Below are positions 1 to 11,801 of a stretch of DNA of 64,000 nt, one piece after another. The stretch comes from Dryococelus australis (taxonomy: Eukaryota > Arthropoda > Insecta > Phasmatodea > Phasmatidae), in NCBI GenBank assembly GCA_029891345.1, contig CM057003.1, positions 15,168,709 to 15,232,708 of the forward strand, read 5' to 3'. Made by a program: the position numbers and the translations under genes. The notes below the pieces were generated by a model that saw nothing but the letters and a program-made list of their open reading frames with translations, was not told where the DNA came from and searched no databases. Within the stretch, counting starts at the first letter, position 1. Each line of letters begins with the position of its first letter.

Positions 1-208
1 ACCAAGGCGAACCTGGTTCGATCCTCGGTCGGGCCACTCCGGATTTTTGTACGTGGGAATCGTGCCGGACGATGCCGTTGGTCGGCGGGTTTTCTCGGGG
101 ATCTCCCGGTTCCCACGCCCTTTCATTCCGGCGCTGCTCCATACTCACCTCAGTCACCCTCATCGACTCTCAAGATCTTCAAGAACCGTCCAAATCTCAT
201 CACTCACT
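1..208 (+). mobile_element. tRNA-derived SINE, 5' end cut by window edge
   Basis: The copy begins inside the tRNA-like head. The B box (GGTTCGATCC) is visible near base 16, and the A box lies outside the window. The family body follows, with the GTGCCGGACGATGCCGTTGG block, the TTTCTCGGGGATCTCCCGGT block, the CATTCCGGCGCTGCTCCATA block and the CTCTCAAGA segment, ending near a CACTCAC tail. Open frames across it are by-products of the GC-rich body. At least nine related copies lie in this window on both strands. tRNA-derived SINEs are copied by LINE machinery, and no LINE was recognised here. Confidence 0.85.
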
Positions 209-227
209 TATATTAAACACCCATGCC

Positions 228-302
228 TTACTCGGGATTCGAACCCAGAACCTCCCGCATTCCAGATTGGTGGTGCACCAACTAACTGCGCCTCGGGAGG
301 TC
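228..302 (-). repeat. tRNA-like sequence, probably a second SINE type
   Basis: Read on the minus strand, this has an A-box-like GGCGCAGTTAGT and a perfect B box (GGTTCGAATCC) at about tRNA spacing. The ends CCTCCCGAG and CTCGGG are only roughly complementary, and I could not fold a normal cloverleaf. It directly abuts the SINE tail on its left. It could be a degenerate tRNA pseudogene or the head of a different SINE. Confidence 0.5.
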
Positions 303-344
303 GGCTTCACATTACTTCAAATGGCTTTTTCAAAACGCTGAACA

Positions 345-470
345 TCGAAATATACACGTCAGGTACATAGAATAGTTCTGCATACTTTCCACCAATGAAA
401 TAATGGAATCGCTTCTTGAAGTTCCTTAGGCGCGCCTAGCACGACGAGAACGTTGTACGACAGTTCAGAT
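345..470 (+). repeat. Dispersed repeat of unknown family, copy 1
   Basis: This segment matches 3388-3541 in the same orientation. Shared blocks include AAATATAC.CGTCAG, CCACCAATGAAATAA, and a final CGATGAGAA/CGACGAGAA followed by CAGTTCAGA. No ends or target duplications could be placed, so the element class is unknown. Confidence 0.5.
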
Positions 471-1266
471 CCTTGTTGTTATCGGACTCAACCACGGAAA
501 GTTGCTCCTGGAAAGGGGGGGGAGGGGGTCCTAACGGCATGTGTGGGTGTGTCCTGAATATACTGTTCACGAGCAGTTAGCTGAATGCCCTGCAGACAAC
601 ATAACGCGCAGGGTAGGTGCCCGGTCGAAAACCCGCGCCGACCATAAATTCGCCCGCTTCGCCAGGGCGACAGCGTGTGCAAACACTATCGCGGCTCCAG
701 CCGTGCACAGAGCTCTGAATGGAGTTAATCAACAGGTTCACACTGAGAGGGGGGGGAAAAATTACCATCGGCTTGTTGAGTGTGTGAGGGCAATAGGGGT
801 AGGTATTGTGGTCGTAGCCGACACTACATTATCTAGAAGGGCTGTGTACCCTACGCAGTGTAAACACTCGCGCCCAGGGGGGAGGGGCTTGATTTTGCGT
901 GTAGGGGTAGTTATTGTACCAAGCCCCCGGATTGGACACGCTGCGTTAATTACCTCTGATGAGCATCCCACCACAAACCAACACCCACCCCCCTTCCCCT
1001 TCTACACTCCCCTGCTTTGTCGTAGAGAGGCCAGGGTACTAGCTCTCGATCCTGAGGACGAACGAGATTGGTCCTTGTTGCCCTATGGGAATCGGAGGAG
1101 GGGGTGTTGAATCAGGAGAGTCGAGTATTCCCCGAGTCCCCTTCCTCTAATAATTATCTGGACACTCTCTCGGCGGAGTGGGATGAGAGAAGAGGGGATT
1201 GAACAATGTCCAGGAGGTTTCTGCGACGGTAGTGGTTTAAAACAATTACAAATAATATGTTTCTTG
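471..1266. other. GC-rich unique stretch with poly-G runs, no gene recognised
   Basis: Two poly-G runs lie near 515-530 and 750-757. A 189-codon plus-strand open frame (541-1110) spans it but has low-complexity proline, arginine and glycine composition and matches no family I know. Overlapping frames on the other strand show the usual openness of GC-rich DNA. I see no convincing exon with splice sites. Confidence 0.5.
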
Positions 1267-1330
1267 CATAGCTTATCCGAGGATTCTTCACGCTTTTTAT
1301 ATCGTGCCTTTAAAAAAAAACACCCCATGT
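1267..1330 (+). repeat. Short dispersed repeat (GAGGATTCTTCAC type), copy 1
   Basis: The segment carries TATCCGAGGATTCTTCACGC and ends in CACCCCATGTA after an A-rich stretch. Related segments are at 4200-4255, 19655-19715 (inverted) and 56075-56140. The core is about 60 bp and its limits are uncertain. Confidence 0.45.
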
Positions 1331-1798
1331 ATAGTATGTTCGGTCGAATCCAAAATATCTAAGTTATCAAAATCAAATATGAAAATACCTTACTTCTAGT
1401 ATCAAACACGATAAAATCATTTTTGAAGCCGGACGCATTATACATATATGAAAATAATTTATCGAAACACCAACAATTGTTCGTAAGTTACGTAATTTTC
1501 AGTAAAGTTTTTCTAAAGAAGTATCAAATGATTCTACGGTGCATGTTTAATTTCTGTTAATTAATTATATCCCGCATTATGTCAAGTTAAAGTTTTGATA
1601 CACATTGCGTGGTTCTAATCTTTTAATGTTTACTGCACGATAAAAAAAAATGTGTCCTCTAAATATATCGTTGGTCGAAAGAAATTGCTCGAACATAAAA
1701 TACGTGTCTTATTATGACGAATTGATATGCGCTATCCTGGTTCACTTTGGGACTGCCATGTCCTCTAGCACAGTGGTTCAGCTGGGAAGTTCTCTAGG
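1331..1798. other. AT-rich stretch, nothing recognised
   Basis: I see no element ends, tandem repeat or coding pattern. A 66-codon open frame at 1650-1850 runs into the SINE and is not convincing. Confidence 0.5.
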
Positions 1799-2047
1799 AA
1801 GTGAAGAGATTTGGGCTGCTCTAACAAACCGAAGTCTTGAGAGCCAATGAAGGTGAAGCGAGGTTAGTATGGAGCAGCGCCGGAATGCGAGTGCGGGCGG
1901 AGCGGGTCTCCGAGAAGATCCGCCGACCAGCGGTATCGTCCTGCACGATTATCACATGACGGAAGTCCGGGAGCGACACCGCCTGTAATCGAACCCGGTT
2001 CGCCTTGGTTGGAGGTGAGTAGCCTGACAACTATACCACCGCGGCCT
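1799..2047 (-). mobile_element. tRNA-derived SINE, near full length
   Basis: This is the reverse complement of the family described at the window start. The left end is the 3' tail (AGTGAAGAGATTTGG, GTCTTGAGAGCC). The body follows, then a B box (GGTTCGATTACAGG on the minus strand), and the right end is the GGCCGCGGTGG head at 2047. It is diverged from the other copies. No clear target duplication was found. Confidence 0.85.
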
Positions 2048-2200
2048 CTTTTCTGGGGACAAGTGAAGTTGAGACATATCGAAATCAACCTGCAACAGAC
2101 AATAATATGCTCTTCTCTCTCTATTGGCGCATTAAGATGTTTCACATTGTAGCACGTTGGAAGCAGCGATTTCACTACAGAATTTCCCCAAGTGTTGTAA

Positions 2201-2620
2201 AGGCTGTTCACAATTAAGTGAGCACTTTTGAAATCAACCTTATAAAAAGGCCACTTCTCACAACGGCATGTATTTAACGGCGTACCGAGTTACACGCACC
2301 CAGTAAAGTTGGCAATGATGCAGGGAAATGAGTTCCATATCTTAACGTTCAATAAAAGGTGTTAGGTAACCACTTGTGATAACATAAACCGAGAGAAATA
2401 ATTTAAGTTATCTTTTTTTTTAATGCATCGAAGTGGAAAAGTGAGTAGATTTGTAAAATATTTACTTTCGTAAGAATTTCAGTTTACCTCCCGACGCATG
2501 TATCAAGTGATGAGGCCCATGGCAATGTTAATTTTACATAATGCGGAAGAATACACAACTTGCATACAAGTAGATACTAAGCACGGCATTCAAAAGAGCT
2601 CATTTTAACGTGAACAGCCT
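2201..2620 (-). mobile_element. Family A1 TIR element (MITE), inverted orientation
   Basis: The termini are AGGCTGTTCA with GTGAGCACTTTTGAAA on the left and the matching inverted end (AACGTGAACAGCCT) on the right. The interior carries the A1 landmarks: CAGTAAAGTTGGCAA, an A/T run near 2410, GGCCCATGGCAATGTTAATT and AGTAGATACTAAGCA. There is no coding capacity, so it is a non-autonomous DNA element of about 420 bp. The target duplication is not clear. Confidence 0.85.
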
Positions 2621-3387
2621 ATAATATGTTAGGAGGTCGGCTGGAGCTGGCGCTTCAACTGGGTTACCGTGAGTTCTTTCACGTTTCTAATGTGCGTAAC
2701 GCACATTAGAATAACAATAATTTCGGAGCACTTCAAAACGGCTAAGACGACTTTTGACGTGAATACGTCTTTAAATTTGCGACCATAGTGGGAGGCAATC
2801 CAGAAAATCCGATGATAACAAAATCGGGGGATACAGTTTGGCATTGCAGCTCCGAATCTATCGTCTACTTTCAAAATTCAATTAAACCACTCGATTGCCA
2901 AAGGATCAAAGCAAAGGTTACGTTGGGTTAGGACTACGAAGCATCGGGCTAGGGGGGGGGGGGGAGCAATTTTGAGTTCGTTTCGCCAGGTCTCATAACT
3001 TCCGCGTAGTATAACTTTTGACTACGAGAAGCTACGACGCTCGTTTAGGTTTCAATCGACAGCTCTCGTCAAAATCAATCGACTGCGTGTATAAAACCAT
3101 TTGTGTGGCATGGTTATGGTAAAATTGTATGGGTTTAATGTAAGCATTTAAGAAAACTTAACACAATGTCTGCCTATACTAGTCAAAAAGCCAAATCGTA
3201 TACGGTTGGAAAGAGCATCTCAAAAGCAATTCAGTGATATCCATACAACCCCATATGATCTAGTGAAGGGGTGCCGGGAACGTAAAATAAACATCAAGGC
3301 GTTCGAGCGCGTCAACGTAGATACATTCACGAAAAATAAACGGCCGGGTCGCTAACACAGCCACGCCCCGTTTTTTTAACCGTCGTA
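2621..3387. other. Unique stretch, no gene recognised
   Basis: It holds an 81-codon minus-strand open frame (2629-2874), rich in C and I, that I do not recognise, and a poly-G run near 2950-2964. The right part contains GTCGCTAACACAGCCACGCC just before the dispersed repeat at 3388, which may be the edge of an unrecognised element. Confidence 0.45.
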
Positions 3388-3541
3388 TCTCAAAATATAC
3401 GCGTCAGATACAAACAGAACTGCTCAAGGGCCGTGTATTGAACCTTCCTACACGCTTGCCACCAATGAAATAACAGTGTCACCGCTGAAAGTCCAATAGA
3501 TACACGCAGTGCGATGAGAAGACTGCACTCCAGTTCAGAGC
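3388..3541 (+). repeat. Dispersed repeat of unknown family, copy 2
   Basis: This is the second copy of the segment at 345-470 and shares its blocks. It is slightly longer than copy 1 because of an insertion near 3430-3460. Confidence 0.5.
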
Positions 3542-4199
3542 CGTGCGCTTACTGGCGCTGGCATACTTGATGCGCGAGGTAAAGTCGCCCTTATCGCTCC
3601 TGCGCGCCTCTCAGCCTGAAACACGGGACGAAGCTCCCGGCAGGCGGGACCCGTAAATATCAAGAACGCTCTCGACGAAATCAGAAACGTGGTATCTCGC
3701 ATTAATGACTGCGGCCAGTTAACGGGTCTTCCGTCGTTCCGGGGCGAGGCATTCGCGTTCCTCGCGGTAAATCACGTGTCCTTAACTGCCGTATCTCGCC
3801 AACTCACACCGTCGCGGGGTTCAACTTTCGCGAGGGCGAACTTACGACCAACGGGATGGCATCTGCGAAGTTCTGCGTTCGCGCAGAGAAAAAAGAAAAT
3901 GTGGCGGGAGGTTATTTACACGCCACTGGGCGGGGGAGGGTACCGCCCGAATATTAGATCGACGGAGCCACTAAATTAATGGCGCATTAGCGTCCGCAGC
4001 CGCTACGTGGCGAGGGTGAAGTATAAGGGGGGGGGGGGGAGGAGTGGAGGCTATAGGGAAGATAGCATGGCGCCATGCTCTCGAAAACGAAACTTCATTC
4101 GCACGTCGACTGCGAAACTCGTACGTTCGTAGTGGGCCCAAGTAGAGAGACGCCCGTACCCTAACTTCACAAAACTACAAGTCTACAAGTTATTGTTTA
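3542..4199. other. GC-rich stretch with poly-G run, no gene recognised
   Basis: The stretch is CpG-rich and has a poly-G run near 4028-4040. A 96-codon open frame (3689-3979) has no recognisable domain. Its composition differs sharply from the AT-rich DNA beyond 4200. It could be a CpG-island-like segment, but I see no transcription unit. Confidence 0.45.
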
Positions 4200-4255
4200 T
4201 TCGAGGATTCTTCACACATTTTAAATCAAATATTTTAAAAATCACCCCATGTACG
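4200..4255 (+). repeat. Short dispersed repeat (GAGGATTCTTCAC type), copy 2
   Basis: It matches 1267-1330, with TTCGAGGATTCTTCACACAT, then an A/T stretch, then ATCACCCCATGTACGACGTG. Confidence 0.45.
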
Positions 4256-5239
4256 ACGTGCTTGATTGTTTCCTAAATATTCAATTTTAGATTATTACTC
4301 TTGTCTGTTTTATTAGAGAAAAGCAAATAGAGTGCAACCGTTGTGGACCGAACCCATTTCCCGAAAGAAAAAAAAAAACAAGTAAACAAAACCATTCTAT
4401 CTAAATAATTCATTTTACCATTAAAAATCATTTTTATAATATTGTAAGGAATTTTTTGAAAGTCACCGACGTTGACAATGAACTGTGACCATGGCGTAGA
4501 CTCATTCCTACAACAAATGTATTACAATTAAATTTACATTAATACACATTTTAGGCATTATGCTACAAATGTCATTTGGCATATTGTTCTCGTACTCAAT
4601 TGTTTCAGACTATTTGATTTCGCAATCAACAATAGCGTATCTTCTTCTTCCGAGTTATTGTGTAATTTTAAAAATGCCTAACTTTTTATTAAATATCTTG
4701 TCTAGAAAATACAACATTTTACATTAATAATTAAATTTAATATAAACAGGGAGAAAACAAGTGCGTCGGTAATATCTAGTAAAATAGTTCCATCGCAAAA
4801 TATAATTACACAGGTTGCACACGAATGCGGTGCGCAGTCCTGTTTTTTGTAATTTGTAGAGTCAGTTAAACATTCTTAGATTAGGCGGAGGAATATACTG
4901 GAAGAAGTACTTAGGCAGGGCTTCAGGAAAGTTGGAACTAACTGTGAGTGGGCAATACAAGCGCAAAATTTCCTACAATTGTAAAATGGGCGCGTTTTGT
5001 AAAGAATATTGTCGGATTTGAAAATAGTTGGCACGCTTATAAAAAAAACTTGTGCGTCTAAAAGTAATCTAGGTTTGTTTATATTTATTTTATTAGGCCT
5101 AACGTATTTATTTGTGGTTTTTGAGTACATTTTATATGTAGTTTTAAAAATTAATTAACTCGAGCACGTCTTAAAGGCATTCCGAAACGGTAGGTAAAAA
5201 TAAAATAAAATCTAGAACAAAACCGCATTTCCAAGTTAT
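4256..5239. other. AT-rich stretch, nothing recognised
   Basis: I found no TIR pair, tandem repeat or coding exon. An 84-codon minus-strand open frame (4876-5130) has no recognisable family. Confidence 0.5.
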
Positions 5240-5663
5240 AGGCTGTTTACGGTAAAATGAGCACTTTTGATAGCCCTGATTAAGATCTACGTGTATGCAC
5301 GTTGTGTATTATTCCGCCTTACGTAAAATTAACTTTGCCGTGGGCCTCTTAACTTTATCCATGCGTCGGCCAAGTAAAACTGTGATATAATTAGAAAAAT
5401 TAATATCTTAGGAATCTGTTTATATTGTTACACTTTGATGAATTAAAAAAAAAAATATAAAGCATTAGAAATATTTAAGTTATCACAAAAAGTTACCTAA
5501 AACTTTTTATTCAACGTTAATATATGTAACTAGGTAACATCCATCGTTGCCAACTTTATTGGACGCATTTCACTCAGTGCGCCAGTCAAAATATTTGCGG
5601 GTAAGGATCATGACTTTTGTGTAAGGTTGATTTCAAAAGTGCTCACTTTATCGTGAACAGTCT
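5240..5663 (+). mobile_element. Family A1 TIR element (MITE), full length
   Basis: It begins AGGCTGTTTACGGTAAAATG followed by AGCACTTTTGA and ends with the inverted copy (GTGCTCACTTTATCGTGAAC then AGTCT). Between are the A1 landmarks GATTAAGATCTAC, CCGTGGGCCTC, a poly-A near 5444 and CCAACTTTATTGGACGC. It is non-coding. Confidence 0.88.
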
Positions 5664-6716
5664 TTAACCTTGTATATGAGCTGTCAAACTTATACTAATT
5701 ACATGTAAACAACACTTTACTATCACTCATACATAAGTGTAAACAACGTTTTAGAATCAGTCATACCGAACGTTTCGGTACATTTGAGTAATAAGCGAAA
5801 CTGTCACCATTCTGAAACTGCGGTATTACAATAACCTCAACATTCTCTTTGTACACGTCGTTGTCTCAAACTCTGTAGATTTAATGTATTTTCACAAACG
5901 AGGTTAAAATTCGTTTAATACAGAGAATATCATAGTAATAATGCTTTTAAATCCTATTAAAATTGGATTTGATAATTATACTACTTATGCATTAATAACA
6001 GTAGAGTTATTTTACAATTTACAAGTTCTCGTAAGTTATGGGTATCTTTATGAAAGCAAACAATACATATATACTTTTAGCTTGTGGAATTTCACTTGTG
6101 TGTAACTTTATGGCAACATTTTGGCCACGTTTCTACAATTTACCGGGAAATTCTCTTGTAGCTTGTAGACTTGTAGTTTAGTGGAATAAAGCACTGGCGT
6201 TGAGATGTTTCTAGTCTCTTGCCTAGGATGACGCAGTCGATGGTGGGTCCTGCATCCACAAGATCAGGCGTGTATGCACAAGCTCACCAGCTAACGAGCG
6301 GCATATTAGAGCAACTTCCGCGAACTGAACTTAAGGGATGTGGAAAGTTTTCTTATTGCATTAAGTCCCGAAACATAAGCCAAGAAAAGAATTTGAACTA
6401 CTCAAGTGTATTTTGATTAGGTAATATTTACCCACAAGATAGTGAATGAAGATTACTGCCATGTAGAGCAGTAATTACTAAAGACTTTAATTCTCGAATT
6501 AAAAATTTCCAACCTTCTACAAAAAAAAAAAAAGGTTATAAAACACATAATCAGCAAATATGCTAAAATAAGTGTCTAAAAATTAATAAAATAATGATGT
6601 CTAGAACTCTCATGATATAGAATTTTATTGATCATAACGAAAAAAAAAACGAATAGTTTTTAACGAACGTTTGCAGCTTTCGCCAGCCCAAAATAATCCT
6701 CAGAATATAGTATCGC
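5664..6716. other. AT-rich stretch, nothing recognised
   Basis: No paired termini or exon was found. A 65-codon open frame at 6219-6416 is not convincing. Confidence 0.5.
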
Positions 6717-7000
6717 TGGAGACACGTAAATTTCGCGAGTACATTTCAGGACACGCTAGACTCCAAACAAATATACAGTCGGCTTAATTTTGCTATTGTA
6801 TCGCAGTTCATAAGAGACGTCCTGGACGAATCTGAGCCAATAACGGACCTATTAAAAAACCAAGAACCGAATCTCGTGTTACCTGGTCCGAAACAAAACT
6901 CGAGTATTAGCCAATGAACAACTCACTGAGGCTAAAGTACGCAAATTATTGTGGAGTCTAACTTGTTGCCAGATGAATTCGTGAAATTTCCTGGGCTGTA
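6717..7000 (+). mobile_element. hAT-like MITE, family E, diverged copy
   Basis: The left end TGGAGACACGTAAATTTCGC and the right end (minus strand TACAGCCCAGGAAATTTCAC) form imperfect TIRs. The interior matches the better copy at 57800-58093 (TCTGAGCCAATA, GCCAATGAACAAC, TGTGGAGTCTA). No target duplication survives. Confidence 0.65.
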
Positions 7001-8885
7001 GCCACAAACTATGGCTAAACCTTAGCTCACAGGTATGACGTGGTGGTTATTCAGATGAAGTCGCAGTACCATTTGTTTCCGACAAAAGACGAGAATTTCG
7101 TAGTGCGCACGTAAATATAAATCAAATGATACGAATACTCGTAAGAAAATATACTAGATCTTTATAGAGTATCGAAGCATCCATGTGTGTAATTATGGAA
7201 GTTTGGTGTCATGGAATCGTAACTTATCGCAACTAAGAGAATTATTTTTCTTTTTTTTTTTAAATCAAATTTTACACTTCCTACACGACTGGTACTGTTT
7301 TGTGAAGTAAGTATGGAGGGCTGGGTAGCAAAGAGACGATTTCCATGCGCAAAATAACTACAGGGAATACAGAAAAGCTTTGAAATATTTCTTCTCGATG
7401 TTTTCTTATGGTTTTAAACAGGCCGAAGCAGAATTATTATTCTATATTCGTAGTTAACAATCCCGTTGTATCCACATAATTTGTGAAATGAATTGAAACG
7501 TGATAATTTTCGCCTTCTTTATGGTTATAAAGATTAGTATTGCTTACATGTGCTGTTAAGATATTATAACATGGTTGCGAGGAATACACAGAGAAAACTA
7601 ATTTGTTAGTCTTGATAGTCTGAGTGTACTGTACCAGAAAGGACAACGAAAAACTATTAATATTCATTCTACGAATAACCCTGAAATATGTTTAAAATTT
7701 ACTACATATTTGATTATATTGATTCCATACTCTGCCTAATACTAGTAGACTATCGATGACATGATTTAGTATTTAGATACATGTTTGGCAAAGGAATCAA
7801 AACCTTGCCCTCCTGTGTGGTGTTTGAACACAATTTTTAATAAAAATCATCGATAGCTAAAGTAACTAATACATTGGACGACTCTTAAACGCTGAAATGG
7901 TTGAACTATTCTTGGAGTCAAAATTGAAGCAGTAAAACGGCTTCTAATAGCCTGCAGTACAAACTAATGAACATCTGACATCTGGAAGTCTATGCAAGAT
8001 GGTCAGGTGATTGATTATCCCTTCACTGTACTTGCCATTCCGCTTGGCTTTAACGTCACTTCTTGTCAGGCGTGTCTGCAACACATCAGAGTGTAACGGT
8101 GGATGACACGATAGCAGGAATAGCACACTAACTGAACGGAATGAAAGGGACGTACGTAATTTGGGCAGAAATGCGTACGGCGTCACTGATGGGCCTATGT
8201 ATAAACCTTAACCGGTAGACGTCCGGAATACACATGTGTTGATAGGATCCCGAGTATGTCGCATATGTTGCTGAATATTTCAGCGAGACGTGTTGGTCGC
8301 TGAGTGATAGAACGTGACCTCGGATTTCAGTCGGCAAAAATATCTCGTCATCTTGACTTACGTCAGAAGTTTCATGAATTAGCATACATGGTGTTCTGTA
8401 TTCTTTGTCTAGACTTTGGCGCCGAATAACTACACACCTAAAAAAAAAAGTTAACTCCAGTGAGATTTCTGAGTTACAATGTTGCTCGCAACCCTAAAGA
8501 GAGTATGGGATGAATACACACTAATTGTACATAATACAAAGAAAAAAGTCCAATGTTGCGTCAGTAGTAGTATTGTATTTATAACAGTAAGTTTTGGTTA
8601 TCTATGAGCCGTCAGTCTGTTAAAGTAATGCACGGTTATGCTGTTAATGTAGATGTAACATTAAATACTTTGATTACAACGTTGCCTCCTTACTTTACTG
8701 TCAACATAAAGGTGATGTTTATGTTGCTGTGAAACAGACTTGTGTTGAATATATTCTTTGCCTCTAAAAATTACTCCGATGTAAAATTAATTACGTAGGA
8801 TTATTTTGTCGCAAAAATAAATATGCTAATGAGAAAAAATTACGGCCGGGAGGAAAATCGTAACCTGCTTTCTGAGTGCTTGACA
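7001..8885. other. Long AT-rich stretch, nothing recognised
   Basis: The open frames at 7437-7667, 7944-8186 and 8128-8385 are short, overlap each other or lack any domain I know. No TIR element or tandem repeat was identified. Confidence 0.45.
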
Positions 8886-9066
8886 CCAGAATGAAGGGGC
8901 GGGGGGGGGGGGGGGGAGGAAAGGACATCCCCAAGAAAACCCGCTGCCCAACGGCATCGTCCGGAACAATTTCCACTTGAAAAATCCGCGATGACCAGGC
9001 CGGGGATTGAACCTGGTTCGCCTAGGTGGGAGGCGAGCAGATTAACCGCTCATCCACCGTGGCTCC
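8886..9066 (-). mobile_element. tRNA-derived SINE, 3'-truncated, with poly-G expansion
   Basis: The head is at the right end (minus strand GGAGCCACGGTGGATGAGCG, B box GGTTCAATCC). The body continues to the CATTCTGG block, where the family's 3' tail is missing. A run of about 18 G near 8899-8917 replaces the usual CGGGGAAACGGG part of the body, so the poly-G has grown inside the SINE. Confidence 0.82.
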
Positions 9067-9080
9067 AATTTTGTTGGGGC

Positions 9081-9082
<2 letters not shown>

Positions 9083-9141
<59 letters not shown>
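9083..9141. repeat. (TA)n microsatellite
   Basis: About 58 bp of nearly pure TA with one phase break (ATTATA) lies directly beyond the SINE head. Confidence 0.9.
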
Positions 9142-9144
<3 letters not shown>

Positions 9145-10277
9145 GCCCTTTAAAAAAATAATTCTTTGACTGTTTTCTCAGTGTACTTGGAGTTCAGAAT
9201 ATCCCTGAACTTCTTGTGCTTAGCTACAACATAGCGCAATACGATAGGAGACAAAAATGTATTTTTACATTGAAAGGTTATATTAAAATGTATGGCCACA
9301 ATGGGCCTCAGTGAGCAGTAAACTGTTAAAAAAAAATATGTTGGCATAGAACAAGCAGTATACGGGTTACAGAATGTAGACTTTCGAACGATACAGATTC
9401 AAAATCAACATTTTTAAACAGCTCTTAATATTTTATAGATATTTACTGACCTCAAAGAAAGCCAGAGAGTAACGATACCGAAAAGGAAAACATGATGTCA
9501 GCGAAAAGCAAAAGTTATTGTTTAATCGATAGTGCACATTTTGTATTACTCGTCTTTTCTTTGTCAATGCCACCAACTTTAAGTGTATCTGTACAGTTTA
9601 TGTAAGAACGAATGGGTTAAGATGTAACTATAGCCAGCGAATGTTGTTCTTGTATTCGTTATGTACGAAAAACGGCGTTGGAGCAGTTTTAAAAGGTAAT
9701 GATGTATAAAGAATATTGACTGCTTAAAATTTTCCTTTTTGTGATATTCGAACTAAAAAAAATGGCACCTTTTATACAATAAGAAATTAGAAGCTTTAAA
9801 AATCGCATTGCATATGGTGAATTAGAATATATGTACTAGCGTCGAGAAAAGCACCACTATGATATAAATAAATGTTTTCACACTGAAGGATAATTGTATA
9901 GCGTGTGCTCACAGTGGACACTTCCACAAAATATTGTTGTAGGAGTTATGATTAACCATGGGAAGAGTTTACTTCATTACTAGCTTCCTTTGCACTTTGT
10001 AAATGCCTAGCGTTCCCTTTGTTAATAGGCCTGCGTTGTCTGTGATTAGTTTACACTTTTACCTAATGCAGTAAGAATTACGGCGCACTTAATAGTGGAC
10101 GATTGCAATTCGCTTGTAAACGGTTAATCCACGTCTAAAAGACATCGTTTAGTCCTGAAAGAAACGGCACCCTGCAGTATTTTGGGAAACATTTTGGCCC
10201 AATATATTTTCACGGGTATCCAGTATGTACACTGATTATTCCTCTCGGCGAACTAGCCTCGCTTTCTACATCATCGT
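9142..10277. other. AT-rich stretch, nothing recognised
   Basis: There is no element end, repeat array or coding pattern that I can support. Confidence 0.5.
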
Positions 10278-10568
10278 TAGAGACCTGCAAAATCCGCGTT
10301 ATTATTTGGCATCAGGCTAAACTTCGGAGAACTGTACATACTGGAGCCGGCGTCGTTTCTCCATTGGTTGCCGCCCAGATGTGAAGTCACTCCCTTTCTG
10401 ACAGAACCGCACCTGATTGGGGCACACAAGTGTGAAGTGTACATTTATTGGCGCAGGATTACCTGGGGGCGTGTCAAAGTACGGTCCAATCACAATCGTA
10501 TTACAAATGTAGGTGTGTTTTAAGTTAATGTGCCCCGGGAATAATAACGCGAATTTTGCAGGTCTCTA
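10278..10568 (+). mobile_element. Family B TIR element (MITE), full length
   Basis: The termini are TAGAGACCTGCAAAATCCGC on the left and its inverted counterpart (AACGCGAATTTTGCAGGTCT then CTA) on the right. The shared interior includes TTTGGCATCAGGCTAAACTT, GGAGCCGGCGTCG, CTCCATTGGTTGCCGCC, TTTATTGGCGCAGG and TCCAATCACAATCG. It is about 290 bp and non-coding. The ends resemble hAT elements (TAGRGAC), but no 8-bp duplication was found. Confidence 0.85.
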
Positions 10569-11801
10569 GCCATTGGTCAAAAGTATGTTTGGAACGCCTC
10601 GGATAACTCTTGAGCCAATAATGTAATTTCAATGGTGGAGTGGCCTATCTCTCTTGAGAAAATCAGGCAGAAGCGTGACGTTTTATTGCATTGCAGCGGC
10701 CAATGAAACCACGAACTGGGGTCGCTTGTCAATAAGGCAATGGAGTCTACCATGTCACCGAAAGATGGCGCAAATTTTGCAGATACTTAATCACCGTGCA
10801 TGTCACACCATTTCATTACATCGTTTCCGAGTTATCTCATTCAAAGAGGCTTCAAAAGTGAGAAACTTAACTTCATCAGTAATATTTCTTGGCCATACAC
10901 GTTCGGTTTTACCAAAACGAAAATCCATTAAATTTTACGTTCCCACAGTTGTGTAGTATAAATTGGTATTTAAAATTAATTTGATTCCCAGTACACTAAG
11001 ATGAATCTGAAATGCGTCTTGGCTACTTCGTACTTGACAGGCTTTAACCTAAATACGTATATGGACACTTTATACTCGATGCCTGCATGTTATACGAGCA
11101 ATAATTTATCGTTGCTCCCGCGCTTTTAAAATATCAAACACACATATTTTCCGTTTGATTCGGAATTATGATGAGCAAGATGTGTAAGATGAGAGATCTG
11201 TACCACAGAAAATTCCTCAGGGCTGAAAAACTCCGCTCGACCATAAAATACGTGAACGAGTTGATAAAGTGATGAACACTGTTTATTAGGCTCGCTGTTG
11301 CTCTAGGCGGACGTGAATATGGCCACATCCTTGAACACAGTGGACCAATAACAACCATTCATCGCTGTACCTGATGAGCGCGCTGTGGACGAGTGAACAA
11401 GACACTTGGCGAAAGCAGTAAGCAATGACCAAAGACATGTTCAGCTCTCCGCAGACACAAATATATTTCGTAGCTCGCTTTTCGCAAGCGATAATTTCGC
11501 CACATAACTTAGATGCGTGTTTAAAGTGATAAAATTGACACTAATAAGGATTTTGTCCTTTAGAACGGCGACTAGGATTGTTAATTTTATCAAGAGTTGA
11601 TTTAGGAAAAAATTGCCATAAGATTTTTTACAGAAACACATAATTTAATCGAAGATGGTTCAAACATTATGTGTGTCATATACATTTCTCGTAACTGCTG
11701 TATATATTTTCTATTGGTGTGATGTTACTTGTCAGTCTTAAATGAAATTATATATATATATACTTCTCATTGTGTGGGTACATGTGTCTATATATAATAT
11801 A
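10569..11801. other. No recognised gene or element
   Basis: A 100-codon plus-strand open frame (10654-10956) and short minus-strand frames (11134-11358, 11441-11641) carry no domain I recognise. A short TA tract lies at 11749-11761. Confidence 0.45.

Noticed and set aside
225..302. Functional tRNA gene
   Set aside because: A and B boxes are present, but the arms do not pair into a cloverleaf and the sequence adjoins a SINE. The same holds for 55372-55445 and 52715-52770.
541..1110. 189-codon plus-strand open frame
   Set aside because: It is GC-rich with openness on both strands, low-complexity composition and no recognisable family or splice context.
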